Shown: piece by piece, positions 1 to 6,517 of the stretch
Position numbering within the stretch: position 1 is the stretch's first letter
How the letters are laid out: the number at the start of each line of letters is the position of its first letter
NCBI GenBank assembly: GCA_030643455.1
Contig: DAOWLV010000140.1
Location: 1-7,705 of the forward strand
DNA: 7,705 nucleotides
Reading direction: 5' to 3'
From: Candidatus Krumholzibacteriia bacterium
GTDB lineage: Bacteria; Krumholzibacteriota; Krumholzibacteriia; LZORAL124-64-63
Translations under genes and position numbers: made by a program
The notes under the pieces: model-generated
Database searches by the model: none
The model's input: only the letters and a program-made list of their open reading frames with translations
Told to the model about the DNA's origin: nothing

Positions 1-964
1 AGCCGGTAACAAAGATGTCCCCCGTGTCCGTGACGGCCAGATCGCGAGCCTCGTCACTTCCACTGACGGGGCCATCCCACCGGTGGACCCATAGTTCATC
101 GCCGGTTGTCGCGTCGTACGCCACTGTCGCCATGTCCCAGCCGGTTCCCGTCGAACTACCGTCGCTCACACCCGAAACGATCACATCACCGCCGGGTCCT
201 TCCTTGATACAGGTAGCCACATCCCACCAACCGCCGCCGGGTCCGTCGTAACCGTCCGCCTCCCAGATCAATGAACCGTCACTGGAATCGATTTTCAGCA
301 CCATGTAGTTGTAGTTGAAGCTGATGTCCTGGACCCCGGCGATCAGCAGGTTGCCTGCGGCGTCACGCACCATCGCCTTGGGGTCGTCACCCCCGCCGGT
401 CGGTCCGTCGTAGACGATTTCCCAGACGGTGTCGCCGTTGTTGGCCGCGTACCGCTGCAGGATCGTATCGTAACCGGAGACCCAGGAGCGCTGGCACATG
501 ACGACATCGCCGCCATCCATCAACGCAAGCCAGCTGCTGCGCGTGGCGTTGTTGTCTATGGCGCCGGGAACCTGCCGGGACCATATCTCATCACCGTTAA
601 CCTTGTTCAGCTTGCGGGTCAGGCAAAAGGCCTCGTTTCCTTCGCCGACCACGAAACCGGTCACGACCGGGTTGTCGTCCGGCCCGACCACGATATCCCA
701 GGCGACGTCGTCCAGGCCGGCCGATCCGCCGTGATAATCAACCCAGACGACGTGACCGTCGCTGGCGTCCAGTTTCAGGGTCAACATCTGGATGCCCTGT
801 GTGTCGACCGTACCGCGGCCCGTGAAATAGACGTTGTCCTGGCTGTCGTGAGCGATGGCCAGGGCCGCTTCGTTCAATCCTTCACTGCTTGCGTAATGCT
901 GGGACCAGAGTAACTCCCCGGTCTCACCGTCCAGTTTCAGGACGATGATATCGTCACCCTCGCC
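1..964 (-). pseudogene. Beta-propeller repeat protein, continuation after the in-frame TGA (partial, runs off the window)
   Basis: The same reading frame stays open for 321 codons from directly after the TGA at 965-967 to the window edge, with no frameshift. It encodes about five more propeller repeats. Each is spaced roughly 50-65 residues and carries a D..A/D..V strand, a G(N/D) turn, then [TAS]G, a variable loop, a LKLD/LKID-like strand and a DG..[LI]W end. Examples are LTLKLDASDGHVVW and MVLKIDSSDGSLIW. The first residues complete the blade interrupted at the stop, so this and 965-1327 are one gene. The first ATG lies at 785-787, far into the repeats and without a good ribosome binding site, so independent translation is unlikely. 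It is labelled pseudogene because of the interrupting stop. If the TGA is an assembly error or is read through, the gene is intact. The C-terminus, where a sorting domain might lie, is outside the window. Confidence 0.6.
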
Positions 965-1327
965 TCAGCCCACGCAGCCGCGGATGAATCCCGCGACCAG
1001 CAGCTGGCCCACCGTGTCCCAGGTCATCTCGCTGATGGCCACGTCCTTGTCGTCGTAACCTCGATAGCGGTAATCCCACAGTTCGTGGCCGTCGGTCCGG
1101 TCCAGCTTGCGGATGCACATGTCGGTTCCGCCGACCAGATCGCTGGATTCACCGCCGACGATAAGATTACCGTCCGGATCGACCAGCAGACAGAAGCCGT
1201 CGTCGACGAAGTTGGCGCCGCCGTCGTGTTGATCAATCCACACCAGGGACGGATCGGCCAAGGCCGCGCCAACCAGGAACAATCCGGTGACCGCAATAAC
1301 GAAGGTCAAGGGCCGGAATTGAATCAT
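965..1327 (-). CDS. Secreted beta-propeller repeat protein, N-terminal part ending at an in-frame TGA
   Basis: This is the 120-residue N-terminal segment of a PQQ-like/SBBP-type beta-propeller protein. It starts at ATG 1327, eight bases after a GAGGAG ribosome binding site (1336-1341). An upstream in-frame ATG at 1396 was not chosen because the signal peptide begins at 1327. Residues 1-24 form a signal peptide: short charged start, hydrophobic core, AALA before the likely cleavage site, then DPS. Two blade-like repeats follow, each with a GN/GQ strand, a [GA]G turn, and in the first a KLD...DG.ELW hairpin. The frame meets TGA right after GCVG, in the variable loop between two strands of a blade. 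The next codons resume the missing half-blade (GEGDDIIVLKLDGETG), so the segment is not a complete protein. Family assignment rests on repeat pattern only; ligand and function are unknown. Export to periplasm or cell surface is inferred. Confidence 0.75.
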   Translation of the reverse strand: MIQFRPLTFVIAVTGLFLVGAALADPSLVWIDQHDGGANFVDDGFCLLVDPDGNLIVGGESSDLVGGTDMCIRKLDRTDGHELWDYRYRGYDDKDVAISEMTWDTVGQLLVAGFIRGCVG

Positions 1328-1354
1328 GGCATGATCTCCTCGAATCCAGGGCAA

Positions 1355-1376
1355 AGACCGGGTTTGATACCGGTCT
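1355..1376 (-). other. Leader hairpin upstream of the beta-propeller gene
   Basis: A perfect 7-bp inverted repeat, AGACCGG and CCGGTCT, encloses an 8-base loop. It lies between the predicted transcription start (about 1393) and the ribosome binding site at 1336-1341. There is no U-tract after it on the minus strand, so it is not an intrinsic terminator. It could stabilise the mRNA or modulate translation, or be chance in GC-rich DNA. Confidence 0.3.
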
Positions 1377-1399
1377 GGTCGGTCATCTTGATACATGAG

Positions 1400-1405
1400 A
1401 TTTTA
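1400..1405 (-). promoter_or_regulatory. Candidate extended -10 promoter for the beta-propeller gene
   Basis: On the minus strand this reads TGTTAAAAT, a match to the extended -10 pattern (TG, one base, then TAAAAT against TATAAT). The -35 region 18 bases upstream is poor (CTGTCT), as is common with extended -10 promoters. Transcription would start near 1393 and give a leader of about 65 bases before ATG 1327. Its placement in the divergent intergenic region supports it; there is no experimental evidence. Confidence 0.4.
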
Positions 1406-1426
1406 ACACAAATCCTGCGGGATAGA

Positions 1427-1441
1427 CAGGTAGCATACCTG
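1427..1441. promoter_or_regulatory. Palindrome in the divergent intergenic region, possible operator
   Basis: CAGGTA (1427-1432) and TACCTG (1436-1441) form a perfect 6-bp inverted repeat around a GCA spacer. It lies upstream of the propeller gene's candidate -10 and ahead of the plus-strand gene at 1519, where a regulator of either gene could bind. No known operator is recognised, and a single short palindrome is weak evidence. Confidence 0.25.
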
Positions 1442-1505
1442 AGGGGCCGCAATACACTAACCGTTCCACGCCGAAAGGGTGTAGGATTACCGGGACCTCG
1501 AACCC

Positions 1506-1511
1506 GAAAGG
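1506..1511 (+). promoter_or_regulatory. Ribosome binding site fixing a TTG start
   Basis: GAAAGG lies seven bases before TTG 1519. The frame is open upstream only back to the TAG at 1423-1425 and contains no ATG in that stretch, so this site supports the TTG start of the membrane-anchored sulfatase-like gene. No convincing sigma-70 promoter was found for this gene in 1385-1505. Confidence 0.5.
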
Positions 1512-1518
1512 CACCCGC

Positions 1519-3444
1519 TTGTCCCCTGGTGAACGTCACCCGGAATTCTCGTGGCCGACCCTGGCTGTATCGACCATCCTGAGCATCCAGCTGCTGGTGC
1601 TGATGGAGTGGGTCTTTTTCGTGACCAAGCCGTCGTTCCTGGCCGTCCTCCCGGTCGGGCCACGTCTGCGGGTTCTGGGACTGACACCCCTGCCCATGCT
1701 GGTGATGGCGGCAGCGTTGCTGGTTCCCCTGGCCTTGGCTGCATTTCTGCTGCGTCATAGACCAAGTGCGGCGAGGCTGCTGGGCCGGTTGGGAGTCCTG
1801 GTGCCGGCCGCCGTACTGGGGATCCTGATCATGCTGATGGCCGACAACTTTGCCAATACCGTACTGGGTTGGTCCATCCAGCGCAGCGCGGGAATCGGAC
1901 GGGTGTTGGTGGCGATCCTGGTCCTGGGCGCCTTCGTTCTCGGATGGCGCACGGCTCGGGGCTGGACGCGGTACTTCGCCTCACACGGCCGACTGGGTGC
2001 GGGATTGGCGGGCATCTGCCTGGCGGCCTCACTGGTTGCGCTTGTCGGTGCGGGGGCCGGAGGGATTTCCCCCGGCAAGCTTGATCCAGGGCCGCTGGAA
2101 AACCTGGCGGATCCGTTACCCAACATCCTGCTCCTGGGCAGCGACGGTCTGAACGCCAATCATCTTTCCGCCTATGGATACGAGCGCGCGACCACCCCCA
2201 ACCTCGAGGACCTTGTTTCATACAGTTTGTTCTGCGAGAACAGCTTCTCCAATTGCGACCATACGACCGGCTCACTGACCTCGATGTTGACCGGTCGCCT
2301 GCCCACCGAAACACATGTCACCTACCCTCCTGACATCCTGACCGGAAACCAGGCCTACCAGCACCTGCCTGGACTGCTGAAGCGCCTGGGTTATTACACC
2401 GAGCAGATCAGCATCCGTCACTATGGCGACTCCTTCGATGTGAACATGCGCGAGGGATTCGACCGAGCGGCCTTCCGCGACCGGGCAGCGGCACAGACCT
2501 CGCTTCGTTTCGTCGGATTGGTGGGACAGGAGGCTGGCCTCTTCTTCGAAACCATCACCGACAGGATCCGCGTACGACTGGCCCACGTCGTGGGTCTGGG
2601 TGTGCTGCCGAGCGCCTATCAGGAAGCCGTCCACGCGGACCGCCTGACCGGGCACACCGACGCCCAGCGCTTTCAAGGCCTGGTCGAGGCTTTACGCACT
2701 GCGCCGGAACCCTTTTTCGTGCACACCCATCTCATGGCCACCCACGGGGCCCATTTCACGCCTTCGATGCAGCATTTTTCGGCAGGGCAGACCCAGAATA
2801 AGGACTGGAATCTGGACTTCTACGACGACGCCATCCTGGAGTTCGACGGTGCCATGGGCAATCTCGTCGAGATCATGCGTGAACGGGGCGTGCTGGGCAA
2901 CACCCTGATCATCATCTATTCGGACCATGGCATGCGCTCGAACGCACGCCAGCGCACGTTACTGATGTTCATCTTTCCCGGGGGGGATCATGCCGGGCGG
3001 ATCACCGGCAACGTTCAGAACCTGGACATCGCCCCGACCATCATCGACTACCTGGGCCTGGATGTGCCTACCTGGATGCACGGTCGGTCGCTACTCATTG
3101 GTTCGGCCACTGCTCCGCCCCCCGTCTTCAGCACGAGTTTCCGAGGCGACGCCTTGCGGCGGATCGTGCCCGATGGGCCCTTCGAAGTGGACGCGGCCGC
3201 GGCCGGGCCCCCGTTCTTCTCCATGGGGCGCCTGAGCATGATTGTAGGGCAGAGGGTTTATTCCTTCGATCTCATCAATCCGGCGCTCGACATCCACGAC
3301 CTCACCGACCACACCGCCCCCTACCCGGAGGCCGATCTGCCCACTGCCGAATCGGCGGGCCAGCTCCTGGTCGACCACCTCCGCCAGAGGGGTTGGGACG
3401 TGGAGGGGCTGCCGGATCCATTGCCTTTCAAGGCCGTACACTAG
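1519..3444 (+). CDS. Membrane-anchored sulfatase-like (alkaline phosphatase superfamily) protein with Thr at the nucleophile site
   Basis: The 641-residue protein begins at TTG. About five hydrophobic segments (roughly 13-35, 52-79, 90-108, 126-143, 159-180) precede an alkaline-phosphatase/sulfatase-fold catalytic domain from about residue 200. This resembles the layout of LTA synthases and phosphoethanolamine transferases, so the catalytic domain probably faces the periplasm. Visible motifs are NILLLGSDGLN (metal ligand D209), DHTTGSLTSMLTGRLP around 247-262, THGAHFTP (H409, H412) and IYSDHGM (metal ligands D469, H470). Aligned to the sulfatase C-x-P-S-R...LTG motif, the nucleophile position is T250. 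No Cys or Ser sits in a formylglycine-type motif, so a true sulfatase is unlikely. Hydrolysis or transfer of a phospho-group in the envelope is the better guess; the substrate is unknown. The gene is divergent from the propeller gene and ends nine bases from the convergent ABC ATPase gene, with no intrinsic terminator visible. Confidence 0.85.
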   Translation: MSPGERHPEFSWPTLAVSTILSIQLLVLMEWVFFVTKPSFLAVLPVGPRLRVLGLTPLPMLVMAAALLVPLALAAFLLRHRPSAARLLGRLGVLVPAAVLGILIMLMADNFANTVLGWSIQRSAGIGRVLVAILVLGAFVLGWRTARGWTRYFASHGRLGAGLAGICLAASLVALVGAGAGGISPGKLDPGPLENLADPLPNILLLGSDGLNANHLSAYGYERATTPNLEDLVSYSLFCENSFSNCDHTTGSLTSMLTGRLPTETHVTYPPDILTGNQAYQHLPGLLKRLGYYTEQISIRHYGDSFDVNMREGFDRAAFRDRAAAQTSLRFVGLVGQEAGLFFETITDRIRVRLAHVVGLGVLPSAYQEAVHADRLTGHTDAQRFQGLVEALRTAPEPFFVHTHLMATHGAHFTPSMQHFSAGQTQNKDWNLDFYDDAILEFDGAMGNLVEIMRERGVLGNTLIIIYSDHGMRSNARQRTLLMFIFPGGDHAGRITGNVQNLDIAPTIIDYLGLDVPTWMHGRSLLIGSATAPPPVFSTSFRGDALRRIVPDGPFEVDAAAAGPPFFSMGRLSMIVGQRVYSFDLINPALDIHDLTDHTAPYPEADLPTAESAGQLLVDHLRQRGWDVEGLPDPLPFKAVH

Positions 3445-3453
3445 GCCGACGGT

Positions 3454-4419
3454 TCAAATCTCGTCCAGCCGCTCCCCCATCCGGAGTCGATGCCGAAGCC
3501 CCATCAACTTTTCGTCCAGCGCGCGCAGTTCGATGAGGTTGGCCTTTTCCTTCTCGCTGGGTTCGATCACCTTCTGCATGGCCCCGTTGTTGATGATGAC
3601 CCTGCGGTCCCCCATCAAGGCCAGGATCGGGTCGTGTGTCGCCATCAGCACGATCTTCTCTTCGCGGATCAAGATATCCAGAGCCTGCTGCCGGTCGATG
3701 CCGGCGTTTTCGATCTCGTCGATCAGCACCACAGGGCTGGAGCTCAGCACCGCGGTGTCGGCGATCATCAGCGCGCGCGACTGCCCACCCGAAAGACTCG
3801 TCACCGGCGTGTCGAGTGCAAAGGGTTCACCGGCCAGTTCGTTGGCCCAGTTCCAGATGCGCTGGATCTTCTGTTCAGGGTCGGTGGCCAACCGACTCTC
3901 GGCGTGAAGGTTCAAGAACTCCTCCACCGACAGATCCATGACGAAATTCATGTTCTGACTAAGCTGGGCTACCAGTTTGTATTCCGCCGAGAAGCGCCAC
4001 TTGTCGTCGGGCACCTGGCCGTTGATCGTCACATGGCGTCCGGTGGGCGTGTCGCCCCGGGCCACCCACTCGATGTCCGCCAGCAACCGGCTCTTGCCGC
4101 TGCCGGTGGGACCTACGATACAGATCACCTCACCCACCTTCACCGTCAATTCGGCCACAGGCTCGGGGCTGCCGTCCTTGGCGCGGCCACCGGTGATGGT
4201 CACCTCGCTCACCTTTTCTTCATTGGCACCCAGGAAATCCTCCATGACGTCGATGAACCCGTCCAGGTCATCCAACTGGTCAGTGTCGAGAAACTCGGCC
4301 AGCCGGGCTCCGGGCCTGTCGGCGATTTCCCCAAGCCCGTTGTCGGCCAGCTGTTGCTGGACAAAAGGCCAGCGGGCAAAAACAGCCTCCACGGTCAGGG
4401 TCTCGAGCTGCCGGCTCAT
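3454..4419 (-). CDS. Soluble ABC-type ATPase with N-terminal DUF1858-like domain
   Basis: This 321-residue protein is last in the three-gene operon. Residues about 5-65 resemble a DUF1858-type helical domain (LTVEAVFARWPFVQQQLADNGLG). An ABC nucleotide-binding domain follows: Walker A GPTGSGKS (103-110), a Q-loop near Q152/Q155, signature LSGGQ (209-213), Walker B VVLIDE (230-235) and H-loop H262 (MATHD). After Walker B, IENAGID replaces the usual PTSALD-like D-loop. The C-terminal 35 residues (from about 287) look like a charged helix. All residues for ATP hydrolysis appear present, and no transmembrane segment is seen. The ATG overlaps the GTPase stop codon (ATGA, 4416-4419), with GGAGG six bases upstream (4426-4430), so translation is probably coupled. 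An ordinary importer ATPase is the alternative, but no permease gene is in the window. The family is certain; the role is inferred. Confidence 0.85.
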   Translation of the reverse strand: MSRQLETLTVEAVFARWPFVQQQLADNGLGEIADRPGARLAEFLDTDQLDDLDGFIDVMEDFLGANEEKVSEVTITGGRAKDGSPEPVAELTVKVGEVICIVGPTGSGKSRLLADIEWVARGDTPTGRHVTINGQVPDDKWRFSAEYKLVAQLSQNMNFVMDLSVEEFLNLHAESRLATDPEQKIQRIWNWANELAGEPFALDTPVTSLSGGQSRALMIADTAVLSSSPVVLIDEIENAGIDRQQALDILIREEKIVLMATHDPILALMGDRRVIINNGAMQKVIEPSEKEKANLIELRALDEKLMGLRHRLRMGERLDEI

Positions 4420-5171
4420 GATTCGCCTCCGGTGTCCATCGGTCCCAGCTCTTGCGGGCCGCCGTCGGTCTTGAAACCGGTGGGAAGATCGAGATCCATC
4501 TTGCGCACGTTGCCCATCTGGTAGTCCGACCCGATGCGGGTTTCACCCAGGCAGTAGGAGCACAGTGCGGCAGGCATCGAGAAACGCAGCTTTTTCCCTT
4601 CGACCGTGGCGGTCTCCTCGGCACCGGTCCACAGGGTGCTCAGTTCGAAGCTGCCCTGTCCGGTGATACCGTTCACGTGCAGAATGCGAGCCTTGGTGTT
4701 GACCATGTGCACCCGCGAAGCGAACACCTCGCGTTCGGCCTGACTCACGATGTCGCCCTTGGTGATCACCACCACGTCGGCGGCCTTGAGCATGGGTCCG
4801 ATCTTCTTGGGAGTTCCGGTGCCGCTGAGATTGTCGATCACGCAGATGGCCAGCACCTCGCGAATGTGGGGCGAGCACCGGTTGCACAGGCCCGCGCTCT
4901 CGCTGACCAGCACGTCGAGCCCCTCCTGAAGGCCCCACTGGACGCACTCCTCCACGTTGCTGACGAAGTAGTGATCCGGACACAGCGCTCCGGCCAGCCC
5001 CTTCCGCACGGCGATGCCGTTCTTGCGATAGAGCTCGTCGTCGTCGGTGAACAGGCAGTCGAATTTCACCACGCCGACCTTCTGACCGGCCTTCTGCAGA
5101 TGTTCGAGAGTCTTGAGGATCACCGCGGTCTTGCCCGAGCTGGGCGGGCCGCTCACGGTCACGAATCGCAT
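4416..5171 (-). CDS. UreG/HypB-like SIMIBI GTPase with multiple Cys/His motifs
   Basis: The 251-residue protein carries a P-loop GPPSSGKT (8-15). CPDH (64-67) lies where UreG has its nickel-binding CPH and HypB its Cys-His pair. ESAGLCNRCSPH (91-102) resembles the ESGG/ESAG switch of that family but adds CxxC (C96, C99) and H102. Next come CVIDNLSGTGTPKKIGPML (110-128) and guanine-specificity motif TKGD (137-140), a variant of NKxD. A C-terminal CxxC (C204, C207) follows. UreG and HypB insert nickel into urease and hydrogenase; by analogy this protein may bind and deliver a metal, but the metal and client are not identified. It has no signal peptide or membrane segment, so it is cytosolic. 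ATG 5171 directly follows the upstream gene's TAG, with AGGTAGG as ribosome binding site. It is not recognisably urease UreG or hydrogenase HypB, and no urease or hydrogenase gene is in the window. Confidence 0.85.
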   Translation of the reverse strand: MRFVTVSGPPSSGKTAVILKTLEHLQKAGQKVGVVKFDCLFTDDDELYRKNGIAVRKGLAGALCPDHYFVSNVEECVQWGLQEGLDVLVSESAGLCNRCSPHIREVLAICVIDNLSGTGTPKKIGPMLKAADVVVITKGDIVSQAEREVFASRVHMVNTKARILHVNGITGQGSFELSTLWTGAEETATVEGKKLRFSMPAALCSYCLGETRIGSDYQMGNVRKMDLDLPTGFKTDGGPQELGPMDTGGES

Positions 5172-6419
5172 CTACCTACCTGCCTTCAGGAAGATGTCGT
5201 TGACCCGGGGAATCAGTTCGCCCAGGTCGTTCTGCTTGATGAAGTCCCAGCCCAGCCACATCAACGGCGCCTTTTCGGGCACCTGGTTGACCACTTCGGG
5301 ATGGCAACTGGGGAACAGGCCCCGGTGGCTGAGGATCTCGCCCACCTCTTTGCTGGCGAAGAAATCGGCGATGCGGCCCGCTTCTTCAGGGGCCGAATTC
5401 TTGAGCAACATGAAGATGGGGCTGACCACGGCGCCGTCTTCGGGCCAGACGATCTCGGCATCGGGGTTGAACTGGGCCATCTTGCTGAAGAAGAAGGGAA
5501 TCACCGAGACCATGGGACCCTTGCCGCCCTTGGGCGCAAAGCGTCCCGCCACCTGGCTGGGGTGCATTCCTTCGAGAAGATTGCGGCCGATCGCCTCGAC
5601 GCCCTCGTCGCCGAATTCCTTCCAGATCGTCAGCAGGATTCCGTTGAACAGATCGAAATCACCCACGGGCATGGCGATCTTGTTCTTGAAACGGGGCCCG
5701 AGGATTTCCTTCCAGGTGCGCGGAACATCTTCGCCTTCTTCGAGCTGCGTCTTGTCCACCAGGAACACCGCCGGGACCACCGCGAGCAGGGCGTAGTGTC
5801 CGTCGGGATCCTTCAGGCCGTAAGGCTCCATCATGTCATTGTGCCTGGACCATGAGCGGTCGACAAACACGCTCCGATCCTTGAAACGAGCCATGTTCTT
5901 CCTGTCGAAAAAAGCCTCGAAGCCCGCGGACAGGAAGATGTCCGGAAGATCGGATTCGTCACTGATGTACTGCATGCCCGCTTCCAGGGCATCGGCCCCG
6001 ACCGAAGCGGCGGCCAGTCGCACGCCGATGGTCTTGCCCGTCTCGGCTGTGATCTTCTGACTCAGATTGTCGAACGCTTCCAGCATCGGTATACGCACCG
6101 GACAGGGCAGCAGACCAGCCACCTTGATGTCACCTTCGGTGGGGAAGATCTGCGACTCGTCGGCCGCCATGGCGAGGGTCACATCTTCCTTGGTCCTATT
6201 TTCCTTCACGGAGTTGTCCAGCAGCGCCGTGAAGGCCCCCAGGTCCTTGCCTTTCATCTGCACGGCCTGGCCGAGGGTGACCATCTTGCCGTTTGTCGTC
6301 CGTTTCTTCTCGTCCCCCACGTGTTCGTACCCGTTGGCCACGAAAACATCGATCGTTTCGGGGAATTTCTCGGTGATGTCGAAGAGGGTCATTTCAGGGG
6401 CGATGGTGGATTCAGGCAT
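5172..6419 (-). CDS. Substrate-binding-protein-like protein with DUF1858-like N-terminus, no signal peptide
   Basis: First gene of the operon, 415 residues. Residues about 6-70 match a DUF1858-type domain (EMTLFDITEKFPETIDVFVANGYEHV), though the Cys residues often seen after this helix pair are absent (GYEHVGDE). Residues about 95-412 resemble a type II periplasmic binding protein of the iron(III)/AfuA kind, including VVSPIFMLLKNSAPEEAGRIAD and SKEVGEILSHRGLFP. LPCPVRIP (C106) and PSCHPE (C372, H373) are the only cysteines and stand out as possible ligand sites. The N-terminus is acidic and polar with no hydrophobic export core, no lipobox and no twin arginine, so the protein appears cytosolic, which is unusual for a binding protein. 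ATG 6419 has GGGAG five bases upstream (6425-6429). The ligand is unknown; metal or metallocofactor is inferred from the GTPase partner. Fold assignment is fairly secure, function is not. Confidence 0.8.
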   Translation of the reverse strand: MPESTIAPEMTLFDITEKFPETIDVFVANGYEHVGDEKKRTTNGKMVTLGQAVQMKGKDLGAFTALLDNSVKENRTKEDVTLAMAADESQIFPTEGDIKVAGLLPCPVRIPMLEAFDNLSQKITAETGKTIGVRLAAASVGADALEAGMQYISDESDLPDIFLSAGFEAFFDRKNMARFKDRSVFVDRSWSRHNDMMEPYGLKDPDGHYALLAVVPAVFLVDKTQLEEGEDVPRTWKEILGPRFKNKIAMPVGDFDLFNGILLTIWKEFGDEGVEAIGRNLLEGMHPSQVAGRFAPKGGKGPMVSVIPFFFSKMAQFNPDAEIVWPEDGAVVSPIFMLLKNSAPEEAGRIADFFASKEVGEILSHRGLFPSCHPEVVNQVPEKAPLMWLGWDFIKQNDLGELIPRVNDIFLKAGR

Positions 6420-6442
6420 GGTTACTCCCGGACCGAAATGGT

Positions 6443-6472
6443 ATTATCAACAAAAAAGATCCTTTTATCCAA
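6443..6472 (-). promoter_or_regulatory. Candidate sigma-70-type promoter of the three-gene operon
   Basis: In the AT-rich gap upstream of the operon, the minus strand reads TTGGAT (6467-6472), an 18-base spacer, then GATAAT (6443-6448, five of six to TATAAT). Transcription would start near 6436, leaving a leader of about 16 bases with the GGGAG ribosome binding site. A second possible pair (TTGCGA upstream and TAAATT) overlaps. The rest of the 98-bp gap (6420-6517) shows no gene and no clear GC-rich terminator for the upstream DinB gene. Confidence 0.35.
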
Positions 6473-6517
6473 TTTATTCTCTAATGGTGGAATCGCAAGA
6501 TAAAGAGGAATTCGACC

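Noticed and set aside
2254..2274. Formylglycine sulfatase motif at NCDHTT
   Set aside because: The C-x-[PA]-x-R pattern is absent; the following residues are D-H-T-T and no Arg is in place.
3490..4524. Plus-strand open frame of 344 codons antisense to the ABC ATPase
   Set aside because: The opposite strand encodes Walker A, LSGGQ, Walker B and H-loop in order; the plus frame shows no domain and compositional bias typical of shadows.
4452..5855. Plus-strand open frame of 467 codons antisense to the GTPase and binding-protein genes
   Set aside because: It is a shadow frame of GC-rich coding DNA: rich in His, Gly, Asp and Arg, no recognisable domain, and it spans two clear genes with good motifs on the other strand.
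6451..6470. A/T symmetry around GATC (AAAAGGATCTTTTTT on the minus strand) as a terminator for the DinB gene
   Set aside because: The stem would be almost only A-T pairs with little GC; it more likely reflects the AT-rich promoter region of the operon.
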